Assembly (NCBI GenBank): GCA_043424615.1
Contig: JBHWOX010000009.1
Coordinates: forward strand, 7,805-71,804
Direction: 5' to 3'
Origin: JAUNQW01 sp043424615
GTDB taxonomy: Bacteria > Bacillota > Bacilli > Lactobacillales > Carnobacteriaceae_A
Length of the DNA stretch: 64,000 bases
The translations under genes were made by a program, and so were the position numbers. The notes under the pieces were generated by a model, which saw only the letters and a program-made list of their open reading frames with translations, was not told where the DNA came from and did no database searches. Below are positions 6,920 to 15,637 of the stretch, piece by piece. Positions within the stretch are counted from its first letter, which is position 1. Every line of letters starts with the position of its first letter.

Positions 6920-8122
6920 TTAAATCGAATCGGCTGGACGCATGGTTACTGTGGTCGTTTGTTTTTCACCATCGCGGTAAAATTCTAATTCGACTTCTGA
7001 GCCGACTTCAGAGCTGTAGATGTTTTGACGAAGTTCGACACTGCCCGTCACAGGTTCGCCATTGAAGCCAACAATCACGTCATAATCTTGTAGGCCGGCA
7101 TCATCGGCTGGTGAGCCTGGGACCACACTGGAAACCACTACCCCTTGTTCCAAGTCTTCAGGGAGTTTCAAGAGAGCTTGTTCATCCGCGGAAATGAAGG
7201 AAAGATCCATCAAACCAATCCCGAGATAAGGACGGATGACCTCACCGTTTTCTTCCAGCTGTTTCACTATATCTTTCACGTCGTTAGAAGGAATGGCAAA
7301 GCCCATCCCTTCGACAGTTGAGCTGGAAATTTTCATAGAGTTGATTCCAATGACTTGGCCAGCCGCATTGACTAAAGCCCCACCAGAGTTTCCTGGGTTA
7401 ATGGCAGCGTCCGTTTGGATAGCGGATGTTTCCCAGTCCACTTGTTGGTCTCCATCGGTATCCACTGGCACGGAACGGCCGATCCCCGAAATAATACCGG
7501 CAGTCACTGAAGAAGCGAATTCTGTTCCAAGAGGGGAACCGATGGCAATAGCAGGTTCTCCCACTACGAGTTGGTCAGAATCACCAAATTCTGCCACAGT
7601 CGTCACGGCGTCATTTGGTATTTTAAGAACGGCTAGGTCTGTCCACACATCACTTCCGACGAGTTCCGCTTCAACGGTGGTGCCATCCATGAATAACACT
7701 TCTAGGGCATCAGAACCGTCCACCACGTGGTTATTGGTCACCACATAGGCGTCGCCACCTTCTGACTTGTAGATGACCCCACTACCGGTTCCGGCTTGTT
7801 CTAAGGTCGGTTCGCCACTCATATCAGGAGTAGGCAAACCATAGAAGTCCAAGATACTGCTCAAGTCTCCATTGATTTGTTGCATGTTCATGACGGAGAC
7901 CACGGCTTCGTCAGCCGCTTCCACAGCAGCTGTAACGCCAGACGCAAAGTCTGTTGAGCCTTGCGGTTTTTTATTATCTTTTTCTGTGCCTTGGCTGCTT
8001 TGTTCTTCTTGTTGAGCATCTTGATTGCCAGAGGGCTCATCTTCTGTTGTGGCGGTGTCACAGGCCGTTAGTAGAGTGGCAGCTGATAAGAGGCTGACCA
8101 GTAATTTCTTTTTATTCAACAT
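6920..8122 (-). CDS. htrA: HtrA/DegP-like serine protease, probable lipoprotein
   Basis: A surface quality-control protease, 400 residues. N-terminal signal with the lipobox LLTAC (Cys near residue 21), then an acidic Q/E/S-rich linker. The trypsin-like domain shows the triad: His in VTNNHVVDGSD, Asp in WTDLAVLKIP, Ser in NPGNSGGALVN. One C-terminal PDZ domain (about residues 300-390) contains GSPADDAGLQDYDVI. HtrA proteins of this order are usually anchored by an uncleaved helix, so the lipobox is notable. Last gene of the wal cluster, 79 bases after walJ. Confidence 0.95.
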   Translation of the reverse strand: MLNKKKLLVSLLSAATLLTACDTATTEDEPSGNQDAQQEEQSSQGTEKDNKKPQGSTDFASGVTAAVEAADEAVVSVMNMQQINGDLSSILDFYGLPTPDMSGEPTLEQAGTGSGVIYKSEGGDAYVVTNNHVVDGSDALEVLFMDGTTVEAELVGSDVWTDLAVLKIPNDAVTTVAEFGDSDQLVVGEPAIAIGSPLGTEFASSVTAGIISGIGRSVPVDTDGDQQVDWETSAIQTDAAINPGNSGGALVNAAGQVIGINSMKISSSTVEGMGFAIPSNDVKDIVKQLEENGEVIRPYLGIGLMDLSFISADEQALLKLPEDLEQGVVVSSVVPGSPADDAGLQDYDVIVGFNGEPVTGSVELRQNIYSSEVGSEVELEFYRDGEKQTTTVTMRPADSI

Positions 8123-8200
8123 CCATTCACTCCTTTGAATGACTCTTGCTAGTATTAGGCTAAGGTTAAAGAAAGATTTTTAAGAAAGACTTAAATTCAT

Positions 8201-9010
8201 TTAAATAGTGTATAAAGATGTCGCTTCTTCTGGATCGGTATCATAGAGCCAAAATTGGTGGTTCACACCACAATCTTTGGCGGTCAAGATATCCGTGGAC
8301 GTTTGCCGAGCGACCTCTTTGACATTGTTTTCCTTGGACAAGTGGCCCAGATAGACACGTTTGGTTTTATCGCCGACCATTTCAGCTAGGGCCAAGGCCC
8401 CATCATCATTGGACAGATGGCCCTTATCTGACAGGATCCGTTGTTTGAGATGCCAAGGATACTTGCCATAACGTAATAATTCAACATCATGGTTGCTTTC
8501 AAACAGATAGCAGTCCGCGTTTTTTAGCATGGAACGCATGCGGTCACTCACATAACCTGTATCCGTCAGCATGACGAAGCTCTTATTGTTCTGGTGGAAG
8601 GCATAGAATTGGGGGGCTGCGGCATCATGGCTGACACCGAAGCTTTGGATATCCAAGTCTTTTAAGGTCAAGACGGTCTCCATAGGAAAGACAAAGCGTT
8701 GGTCGTCTTTAATCTTGCCAATCTTACCTTCCATAGCCTGCCAGGTCTCTTCATTGGCGTAAATGGGGAGATGATAGCGACGGGCCAGGACCCCCACTCC
8801 CTGAATATGGTCGGAATGCTCATGAGTGACGAGAATGGCATCTAAGTCTTGGGGATCACGCTGGATAGAGGCCAATAAGTCTTCAATTTTTTTACCACTG
8901 AGGCCCGCGTCAATTAAGAGGCGGACTTGGTTGGTTTCAACATAGGTCGAATTTCCTGTCGATCCACTCGCCAGGATACTCATACGAATACCATCTGAAT
9001 CAAATATCAC
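8201..9010 (-). CDS. walJ: WalJ (YycJ) metallo-beta-lactamase fold hydrolase
   Basis: A 269-residue MBL-fold protein with the metal motif VTHEHSDHIQG (HxHxDH) near residue 62, a later LTDTGYV and SNHD. It begins with ILASGSTGNSTYV, the WalJ/YycJ signature. The family is linked to coordination of cell division and DNA repair; the substrate is unsettled, though 5'-exonuclease activity has been reported for relatives. GTG start at 9010 lies 9 bases after AAGGAG. Fifth gene of the wal operon. Confidence 0.92.
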   Translation of the reverse strand: MIFDSDGIRMSILASGSTGNSTYVETNQVRLLIDAGLSGKKIEDLLASIQRDPQDLDAILVTHEHSDHIQGVGVLARRYHLPIYANEETWQAMEGKIGKIKDDQRFVFPMETVLTLKDLDIQSFGVSHDAAAPQFYAFHQNNKSFVMLTDTGYVSDRMRSMLKNADCYLFESNHDVELLRYGKYPWHLKQRILSDKGHLSNDDGALALAEMVGDKTKRVYLGHLSKENNVKEVARQTSTDILTAKDCGVNHQFWLYDTDPEEATSLYTI

Positions 9011-9024
9011 ATTAAAACGCTCCT

Positions 9025-9867
9025 TTATTGACTTGAGCTTTCTTCTTCTTCATCGCTTGGAGGCGGCAGAGTGGGAACAATAATGGTCCCATTGGTCGCA
9101 TTGACCCGCTCTTCTATGATCTTGCCGGAATGTTTCATCTGAACCAGCCACACCGGAATATACATACTCAGATCATCCAGTTCTAAGGTGCGGTGGTAGC
9201 TAAGCCGGGGTTTTAAGACTTGCGATCCGGAGGGAATTTTATTGTTTTGGAATAATGTTTCAACCGCTGCCTGGTCGGTAATCAACGCCACATCTTGTCC
9301 CTGCTCACTGGTAGGACCCGCGAAGGTTTGTTCATAGGACACAATATTATTCTGGCTGTCGAGGATGAAACGGATGCTTGAACTTCCATCCGCTATAGGA
9401 ATATCGCCCACCATCTGGGTATAAATAATTTCTTGAAGTTGGGGGTGGTAGTCAAAGAATTGATAGTGGTCGCCATACATGACGGCGGAAGAGCGAACAA
9501 AGTCGTCAATTTTCTGCCGGTCTTCTTTAGTCAGCTCTTCTTCTTCTGATAATTCAATGGGTGAGGACAAGATGGCGACATAGGTCTTGCCGTCATCACT
9601 TAACTGGCCCGTTTGATTGGGCAGGCCAGGGGCTGATTCAGCCAGTAATTGGTGGTCTTCTGTTTGGATATAGGGCAAGGCCAGCTCCTTTTGATCCAAG
9701 GCCTCCACCACGATATTATTGCTTTCCATTTCATCTAAGACATTAATGGAAGGCGACTGGGAGGAGAAATCGACAAAATTATTTTGTTCAAAGACAATGG
9801 ATAATAAAAACAAATTTAACAAGAAGAAAGCCAATATTAAAATCCGTTCAATGCGTTTAAAATCCAT
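9025..9867 (-). CDS. walI: WalI (YycI) two-component regulator accessory protein
   Basis: A 280-residue membrane-anchored extracellular protein with one N-terminal helix (RIERILILAFFLLNLFLLSI). WalI and WalH bind WalK through their membrane segments and modulate its kinase activity. The extracellular part ends in an acidic/serine tail. Identified mainly by position between walH and walJ and by the YycI-type N-terminus. Confidence 0.9.
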   Translation of the reverse strand: MDFKRIERILILAFFLLNLFLLSIVFEQNNFVDFSSQSPSINVLDEMESNNIVVEALDQKELALPYIQTEDHQLLAESAPGLPNQTGQLSDDGKTYVAILSSPIELSEEEELTKEDRQKIDDFVRSSAVMYGDHYQFFDYHPQLQEIIYTQMVGDIPIADGSSSIRFILDSQNNIVSYEQTFAGPTSEQGQDVALITDQAAVETLFQNNKIPSGSQVLKPRLSYHRTLELDDLSMYIPVWLVQMKHSGKIIEERVNATNGTIIVPTLPPPSDEEEESSSQ

Positions 9868-9881
9868 TTTCCTATCCCCCC

Positions 9882-11180
9882 TTAATTATCGTTTTCAATT
9901 AATTCTTCTAAGCTGTACCATTTGTCATTATAATTCACAAACCATTGAGGAGTAAAATGAACCACTCGGTCACTTTCATCGCTATATTCCCACTTCATTC
10001 CAGCACGAATGCTGTTGACTTGGTTAGAGTCAATGGTTGAATTTCTTAATTTTTCAGCCACCGTCTGGCCATCGTCTAAGGTGCGGATGTGCTCATCTTG
10101 CTGGGCGTCAATGGGTGTCTGGGCGATGGTTAAATTCAGCTGTAAATAAACCAATTCGTCTTGATAGACGCTAATTTCAGCAATATCTTCGCCATTTTGG
10201 GCAAAGACGGGATAGCCGTTTAAATAACGGCGGAAACGCACAGTGGAATGGGATGGGTTCATCTGGTCATAGTGTAAACCATGTGGCCAATTTTCAAATT
10301 GATTCAGCAGCTGGAAGCTATTTTTGAAAGTTTCGTCAATGCTGTTATGGCTCTCATCAATGCCTTGCCGGCTATACTTGAGGATATTATAATCTTCATT
10401 CACAGACAGCTCGGAATATAGGTCATTGTAACGAACAGAACTACTTAGATAGCGCACATTCACTTCTGAGGGATCGTCGAAGAGCTGATCGACATAAATG
10501 TTGTTCGGCAGCCGTTCCAACAGGTAGTCTTGGTCTTTTATTTCTACCGTATTCAAGGGCAAGTAGATTGGGGTATTGCCAAAAAAGTGCATGTTGACCT
10601 GGTGGGTCTTGACCCCATGGGAGTCTATTTGCTGGCTCAGTTGTTTGATGTAGCTTCCATTAGCCTGACCTTCGTAGAGTTTTTGATTGTCAGAATTATA
10701 AAAGAGGACACGTTCGGGTTGGTTCACCGGGAAAATCATAAAGTCATAAGTCTGCCCTCTGACCGAATCATCCAGGCTAGCAACCATCGGAGTGAAGCTG
10801 GAAAAAGGAATGCTATGGTCAAAAGTGTGGATGAAAGTCGGTTCAGATTGGAAGAGTTCATAGGCCTGGTAAGCGGTCACTCCTTCTTCGATCAAACGGA
10901 TGTCGGTCAATTCCTCATCTTCAGCCGCTGAATCTGCATTGAAGTCTGCTAAATTTTCAGTGTTGACCATCTGCATGCCCTCTGGCCCGTGGTAAACAAT
11001 CTGGGCAGGGGCCAGCACATGGACCTTTAGACTTTCCTGGTTGATGCTTTGCGTGGTTCTTTTCTGGCCGGTCTCTTCTTCTATGGGGTAGTCGTTGACA
11101 GTCAAAATCAACCAGCTCAGGGCTAAACTGGTGAAAATTAAAACAGTTAAAGCCATCGTTCGTATGATGCTTTTTTTCAT
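9882..11180 (-). CDS. walH: WalH (YycH) two-component regulator accessory protein
   Basis: A 432-residue protein with a single N-terminal membrane segment (TMALTVLIFTSLALSWLIL) and a large extracellular part, as in YycH. Start ATG at 11180 overlaps the walK stop codon (TAATG), giving translational coupling; a TTG three codons upstream lies too close to GGAGG. Confidence 0.92.
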   Translation of the reverse strand: MKKSIIRTMALTVLIFTSLALSWLILTVNDYPIEEETGQKRTTQSINQESLKVHVLAPAQIVYHGPEGMQMVNTENLADFNADSAAEDEELTDIRLIEEGVTAYQAYELFQSEPTFIHTFDHSIPFSSFTPMVASLDDSVRGQTYDFMIFPVNQPERVLFYNSDNQKLYEGQANGSYIKQLSQQIDSHGVKTHQVNMHFFGNTPIYLPLNTVEIKDQDYLLERLPNNIYVDQLFDDPSEVNVRYLSSSVRYNDLYSELSVNEDYNILKYSRQGIDESHNSIDETFKNSFQLLNQFENWPHGLHYDQMNPSHSTVRFRRYLNGYPVFAQNGEDIAEISVYQDELVYLQLNLTIAQTPIDAQQDEHIRTLDDGQTVAEKLRNSTIDSNQVNSIRAGMKWEYSDESDRVVHFTPQWFVNYNDKWYSLEELIENDN

Positions 11181-13063
11181 TAATCCCAAGCCTCCTCATC
11201 ATCCCACTCATCATCCCAAGTCAGATCGGCTAAAGGCAGAGTGAGGTAAAAGCATGTGCCTTGGTTGAACTTGCTGCGGACCCAGATGCGTCCATCGTGC
11301 AGGTCGACCACTTCTTTAGCAATAGCTAAGCCTAAACCTGTTCCCCCCATAGCTCGAGAGCGAGCCTTATCGACCCGGTAAAAACGAGAAAAGATACGAG
11401 GGAGTTCTTGCTTGGCTATACCCATGCCCTGGTCAGAAATACTGATGAGCAAGTCATGTTCACGAATCGACATCTTGGCTTCGATAACACCGCCATCGGG
11501 TGAATATTTGATAGCGTTGTTCATGATATTATCCAAGACTTGGACAATCCGGTCTTGATCCACTTCTGCCCAGGCTTCTTCATTGGGGAGCGAGCGTTTG
11601 ATGTCGAATTTTTTATCGCCGTCGATCACCATTTCAAAGCGGTCTAGAACAAAGTTGAAGAGTGCGGTAATATCTACTAATTCTTTTTCAAAATTTTCAT
11701 TACCCGTATCGATACGAGACAGCTGCAAGAGATCGGTGACCATGCGAATCATACGGTTGGTTTCATTTTGAATCACATTCAAGAATTGTGGCGCAATGTT
11801 TTCATCTTTCCATGCTCCATCATTTAACGCTTCGACATAAGAGCGCATGGAAGTCAGTGGGGTCCGGAGTTCGTGGCTGACATTGGACACGAAAGTTCGG
11901 CGGTCTCTCTCCATGTTTTCAGCTTCAGTCACATCATGGAGAACACAAACTACCCCTTGAACCGTCTGTCCATCCAGTTCAATGATGGAGAAGGTCAGGC
12001 GGATGAATCGCTCATCATGTTCGATCATCAATTCTTTTTCTGGGTCTTCATAAAATTCGTCTATAGTCACATCTTCTATATCTAATAATTCTAAGATAGG
12101 CATCCCAATGGCACTTTCGTCATCTATATTCAGCATTTCTCTAGCCTTAGAGTTGGTGATGACCACCCGTCCACGGCGGTTGGTCGCAATGACTCCGTCA
12201 GACATGTGGGTCAGGACACGGTTCAAGCGCCGGCGTTCTGCGTCAATGGAAGACTGGGCAGAAGAAACTCGCCGCGCCAAAACATTGATGGAATGAGCCA
12301 AATGACCAATTTCATCATTGTTGTCATTTTTTAAGTTGATGGAATAGTCCCCATCGGCAATCATGCGGGTAGTGTCTTCGATTTCAATGATGGGGTTTAC
12401 AATTTCTTTCGCTAGGGCATAGGCCAAAATAACTGAAATAGCGATTGCCAGGAGGGAGGCCTGGATAAAGATAATCCCGATGGAATTAATTTGCTGGTAG
12501 ACGGTTTCAATATTGGATTCCATCATAATGACCCCCAGCAACTGCTTGTTGGCTTGGTCACTTTGGATGGGGGTGACCACTTTCCAACGTCGCTCGTTGG
12601 TGGGGGCATGGATATATTCGCGTGTAATGGTCTCTTGGGACAGGAGGACTTGGCGGACATCCGTATCATTGGTCCGCTGCCCCACTAAGTTTTGATTGGT
12701 CCGCAAAGAAGTCCCCACAATGGATAAATTGGGGGAGACGATTTCAATATTGATATTGCCATGGCCAGAAAAATCGCTCAATAGAGCATTGATCTCTTGC
12801 AGGGGGTCAACTTGAATCGGGTCGCCTTCATTTTCTTTTTGTTCTTGAAGCATGGCTAAATACGGCTCCGCTGACGTTTCGATAAAATCGAGTTGAGTCT
12901 GCCGGTCCGTTTTATGGGTGGTCACCAATTCATCTTCTAATTGATTAATAAAATTCGCCCCGATAATTTCAAGGGCGAATACAATCAGTATGACGATGAC
13001 CATCACGATCTTAAAGTTGATGGACTTGTACCAGCGTACATTCCGTTGAGCATTACTTAACAT
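11180..13063 (-). CDS. walK: Sensor histidine kinase WalK
   Basis: Senses cell-wall status and phosphorylates WalR. About 627 residues: first membrane helix near residues 15-40, extracellular sensor domain, second helix near 200, HAMP (EIVNPIIEIEDTTRMIADGDY), cytoplasmic PAS (RVLTHMSDGVIATNRRGRVV), HisKA with the phospho-His in FVSNVSHELRTPLTS, and HATPase with NNAIKYSPDGG, DQGMGI and GGTGLGLAI. The C-terminus ends with an acidic/tryptophan tail. The ATG at 13063 is chosen with AGGAGT upstream. Confidence 0.97.
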   Translation of the reverse strand: MLSNAQRNVRWYKSINFKIVMVIVILIVFALEIIGANFINQLEDELVTTHKTDRQTQLDFIETSAEPYLAMLQEQKENEGDPIQVDPLQEINALLSDFSGHGNINIEIVSPNLSIVGTSLRTNQNLVGQRTNDTDVRQVLLSQETITREYIHAPTNERRWKVVTPIQSDQANKQLLGVIMMESNIETVYQQINSIGIIFIQASLLAIAISVILAYALAKEIVNPIIEIEDTTRMIADGDYSINLKNDNNDEIGHLAHSINVLARRVSSAQSSIDAERRRLNRVLTHMSDGVIATNRRGRVVITNSKAREMLNIDDESAIGMPILELLDIEDVTIDEFYEDPEKELMIEHDERFIRLTFSIIELDGQTVQGVVCVLHDVTEAENMERDRRTFVSNVSHELRTPLTSMRSYVEALNDGAWKDENIAPQFLNVIQNETNRMIRMVTDLLQLSRIDTGNENFEKELVDITALFNFVLDRFEMVIDGDKKFDIKRSLPNEEAWAEVDQDRIVQVLDNIMNNAIKYSPDGGVIEAKMSIREHDLLISISDQGMGIAKQELPRIFSRFYRVDKARSRAMGGTGLGLAIAKEVVDLHDGRIWVRSKFNQGTCFYLTLPLADLTWDDEWDDEEAWD

Positions 13064-13067
13064 CCTA

Positions 13068-13781
13068 TCAAGACTCCTGTGTTTCAGGGTCACGCAAGTA
13101 GTAACCCACTCCTCTGCGTGTGATTAAATAATTAGGGTGGCTGGGGTTGTCTTCAATTTTTTCTCTCAAACGTCGGACGGTAACATCCACTGTACGAACA
13201 TCTCCAAAGTAATCATAGCCCCAGACTGTTTCCAGTAAATCTTCCCGGGTCATGACTTCTCCCACATGTTGGGCTAAGTATAAGAGCAGTTCATATTCGC
13301 GGTGAGTCAGGTCCAATTCTTCACCGAATTTAGTGGCATTGTACTGGGCGGGGTGGATGATGAGGTCTCCAATGGGAATGTCTTGGTTTTCATCCTCTTC
13401 TTCCGCTGCCTGGGCGGTCGCATTGGACCGTCTCAAGTTAGCTTTCACCCTGGCCACTAATTCACGGTTAGAGAAGGGTTTGGTAATGTAGTCATCGGCT
13501 CCTAATTCTAAACCGAGCACCTTGTCAATTTCTTGGTCTTTGGCCGATACAATAATAATAGGCATGTCATGGGTCTTACGGACTTCACGAGCCACTTCTA
13601 AACCATCGACTTTAGGAAGCATGAGATCGAGTAAAATCAAGTCTGGTGCATCAGCTTCTACCTTGTCTAAGGCTTCTTGTCCATCGTAAGCGCAGACAAC
13701 CTCATAACCTTCATTTTCTAAGTTAAATTTTACAATGTCTGATATGGGTTTGTCGTCTTCTACGACTAATATTTGTTTCAT
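13068..13781 (-). CDS. walR: Response regulator WalR
   Basis: An OmpR/PhoB-type regulator, essential in most Firmicutes, that controls cell-wall hydrolases. 237 residues. Receiver domain with acidic pocket VVEDDKPIS, phospho-acceptor Asp in LILLDLMLPKVDG, and K in SAKDQEIDK; winged-helix DNA-binding domain with LTHREYELLLYLAQ and DVTVRRLREKIEDNP. The ATG at 13781 follows TGGAGG by 6 bases. First gene of the walRKHIJ-htrA operon. Confidence 0.97.
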   Translation of the reverse strand: MKQILVVEDDKPISDIVKFNLENEGYEVVCAYDGQEALDKVEADAPDLILLDLMLPKVDGLEVAREVRKTHDMPIIIVSAKDQEIDKVLGLELGADDYITKPFSNRELVARVKANLRRSNATAQAAEEEDENQDIPIGDLIIHPAQYNATKFGEELDLTHREYELLLYLAQHVGEVMTREDLLETVWGYDYFGDVRTVDVTVRRLREKIEDNPSHPNYLITRRGVGYYLRDPETQES

Positions 13782-13843
13782 GGTATCCTCCATTAATTCA
13801 CTAAGCTTATCGGGTCGTTGTTAATGAGAGTTTGTACCTAATC

Positions 13844-13872
13844 ATTATACAAAAAGCAAGTGTTTTAAGCAA
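13844..13872 (-). promoter_or_regulatory. Predicted sigma-A promoter of the wal operon
   Basis: Minus strand: -35 TTGCTT (13867-13872), 17 bases, consensus -10 TATAAT (13844-13849), 63 bases before walR. Confidence 0.7.
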
Positions 13873-13890
13873 TTTGATTGTGGGCTGGCC

Positions 13891-13918
13891 ATCTACTGGT
13901 CATTATCTACTGGTCATT
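13891..13918. repeat. 14-bp tandem repeat, two copies
   Basis: ATCTACTGGTCATT occurs twice head to tail between the divergent walR and DUF948 promoters. Confidence 0.9.
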
Positions 13919-13921
13919 ATA

Positions 13922-13951
13922 TTGTTAATTTAAGAACATCCGTGATATATT
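13922..13951 (+). promoter_or_regulatory. Predicted promoter of the DUF948 gene
   Basis: -35 TTGTTA (13922-13927), 18 bases, -10 TATATT (13946-13951). Confidence 0.45.
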
Positions 13952-13986
13952 TAATAGGTAAGAAGACCAAAAAGGAAGTGATATGG

Positions 13987-14436
13987 ATGGCTCTAGGACA
14001 TTGGATAGCGATTGGAATTGTCGTTGTCGCTATCATCATATTAATCGGTGGATTGATTTATGCGGTCAACCAACTCAATACGCCATTAGAAAAGGTACAA
14101 CAACTGCAAGAAACGGTAAATGACAAAGCAAACTTTTACCAGTCTGAAGTCCAGACCTTGCAAAATAAAATCGAAACCCAAAGCAAACAAGGTCAAGCCC
14201 TTGCTGATCAAGCTTTAATCGAAAAAGAAAAATTTGACCACTTGACCAAAGAATCCAAACAATTGGCCAACCAAGTGTCTTATATCCGCGATATGCGTGG
14301 AGAAGTCATGAATGCTGCCTTAGATCAAGGGAAAGATTATGTTCAAAACGACCTGCCTCGTCATTTTGAAAAGTTGAAATTAATCGCTAAGAAGACAGCT
14401 AACAAGCAAAAAGATCGTTACTCTGAACAGGCTTAA
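13987..14436 (+). CDS. DUF948 family membrane protein
   Basis: A 149-residue protein with one N-terminal membrane helix (WIAIGIVVVAIIILIGGLIY) followed by a long coiled-coil-like region rich in Q, K and E (about residues 30-120). DUF948 proteins are small anchored proteins often paired with YtxH general-stress proteins, exactly the case here. Start ATG at 13987, 8 bases after AAGGAAG. Function unknown. Confidence 0.8.
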   Translation: MALGHWIAIGIVVVAIIILIGGLIYAVNQLNTPLEKVQQLQETVNDKANFYQSEVQTLQNKIETQSKQGQALADQALIEKEKFDHLTKESKQLANQVSYIRDMRGEVMNAALDQGKDYVQNDLPRHFEKLKLIAKKTANKQKDRYSEQA

Positions 14437-14459
14437 TTTTTAAGAAAAGGAAGATGAAG

Positions 14460-15017
14460 ATGTCTAAAAACAATTCTGCTGAAAGATTTTTTACCACCCT
14501 ATTAGTCGCTGGTTTATCTGCAGGTGCTGCTCTTTTATTTGCCCCTAAGTCAGGTAAAGAGTTAAGAAAAGATTTGAAAGAACAAGCTGAATCAGCTGCT
14601 GACAAGGGTAAAGAATATGCTGAAAACTTGGCTCATGACATTCAAGAGTCCGTTCGTGAAGTTGAAGAAGAAGCTAGACGTCAATCCCAAAAAACAGTTG
14701 CTGACCCTAATCTTCAACATGAAATCGACAACCAAAAAGTCGCCCACACTGAAGATGGAGAAATCACAGCCGTCAACCAACCTTCTGGAAATGTAGCGGG
14801 AAGTATCTACGACCCTGAAAAATCAACGGTTGATGCTAACCGTCCAGGTGAGCAATCTGACAGCCTCATGACAGAAGATGGTGAAGTGACTGAAAAAGGA
14901 CGTGCCCAAGGTAATATTACCGGCAGTAAATTCGACCAAGGACGCGACCAAACCATCCCAGCCGATGAGTTAGACCAAGCTTTAGTGGATGCAGGCATTG
15001 ATGAAAAAGAACTATAA
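14460..15017 (+). CDS. YtxH domain general stress protein
   Basis: A 185-residue protein with the YtxH N-terminus: FFTTLLVAGLSAGAALLFAP followed by KSGKELRKDL. The middle is charged and helical. The C-terminal half holds two related segments (TEDGEITAVNQPSGNVAGSI near residue 95 and TEDGEVTEKGRAQGNITGSK near 137). Start ATG 14460 is favoured over 14454 for spacing from AAAAGG. 23 bases after the DUF948 gene, so co-transcribed. Confidence 0.85.
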   Translation: MSKNNSAERFFTTLLVAGLSAGAALLFAPKSGKELRKDLKEQAESAADKGKEYAENLAHDIQESVREVEEEARRQSQKTVADPNLQHEIDNQKVAHTEDGEITAVNQPSGNVAGSIYDPEKSTVDANRPGEQSDSLMTEDGEVTEKGRAQGNITGSKFDQGRDQTIPADELDQALVDAGIDEKEL

Positions 15018-15040
15018 TGACTGAAAACAAAACAAATATA

Positions 15041-15075
15041 GAGCGGCTAGGCCAAGGTCCGGCTGCTCTTTTTAA
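15041..15075 (+). terminator. Intrinsic terminator after the YtxH gene
   Basis: AGAGC...GCTCT outer stem with inner GGC/GCC pairs, followed by TTTTT. Confidence 0.7.
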
Positions 15076-15123
15076 GGCCTAGCTTTAGACCCTAGCCGGC
15101 CTGGCCCTATTCTTATCCAAACG

Positions 15124-15175
15124 AAAAACTCCCCCTGAAGAGGACTTTGATAATCTCTTTTCAAGGGGAGTTTTT
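15124..15175. terminator. Probable bidirectional terminator
   Basis: AAAAACTCCCC pairs with GGGGAGTTTTT, with further pairing inside, between convergent genes. Confidence 0.75.
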
Positions 15176-15203
15176 GTGTCTTTTAACAAAAGGCTAGCCA
15201 GGC

Positions 15204-15623
15204 TTAAGCCTTGGCTTTTGTTTTGGATTTTGGGCGGCTCGCATGGATCAATCCCCAAGCATTGCCGACCATCAAAAGAGGGAGGGCAAAGACCAGATAA
15301 GGATAAATCATGAGCGTTTCCCGCCAAGGACTGATACAAAAAGCGGTCAGAAAAACTAAGACGACCAGTAGGCAGGCGTGGATATAGGCCCAGACATTCA
15401 TGTGCGCCCGTCGTTTAAAGCAAACGATGATGACGATAGCCAACATGATGATTAGAACCAAGGCTAAAAGCCATTCCATGGGAAAATTCTCGGCCCATTT
15501 TTCAAAGCGAAATTGCTCGAATTGAAAGTGGCGACTCAAGCCCATCCGATGGTGGCTGTAAAAATTTAAAAAGAAGCCACTAGCCAGCAGTATGATTTCA
15601 ACTATAAGAAACAAGATATGCAT
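15204..15623 (-). CDS. Uncharacterised small multi-pass membrane protein
   Basis: A 139-residue protein with about four hydrophobic segments (near residues 3-20, 50-70, 76-97 and 105-125) and a basic tail of S/K/T/A. Not recognised. It follows the nucleoside hydrolase by 14 bases on the same strand and could be the third gene of the rSAM-hydrolase unit, which makes it a candidate membrane component or exporter of that pathway (inference). Confidence 0.7.
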   Translation of the reverse strand: MHILFLIVEIILLASGFFLNFYSHHRMGLSRHFQFEQFRFEKWAENFPMEWLLALVLIIMLAIVIIVCFKRRAHMNVWAYIHACLLVVLVFLTAFCISPWRETLMIYPYLVFALPLLMVGNAWGLIHASRPKSKTKAKA

Positions 15624-15637
15624 GTCACAACATCCTT

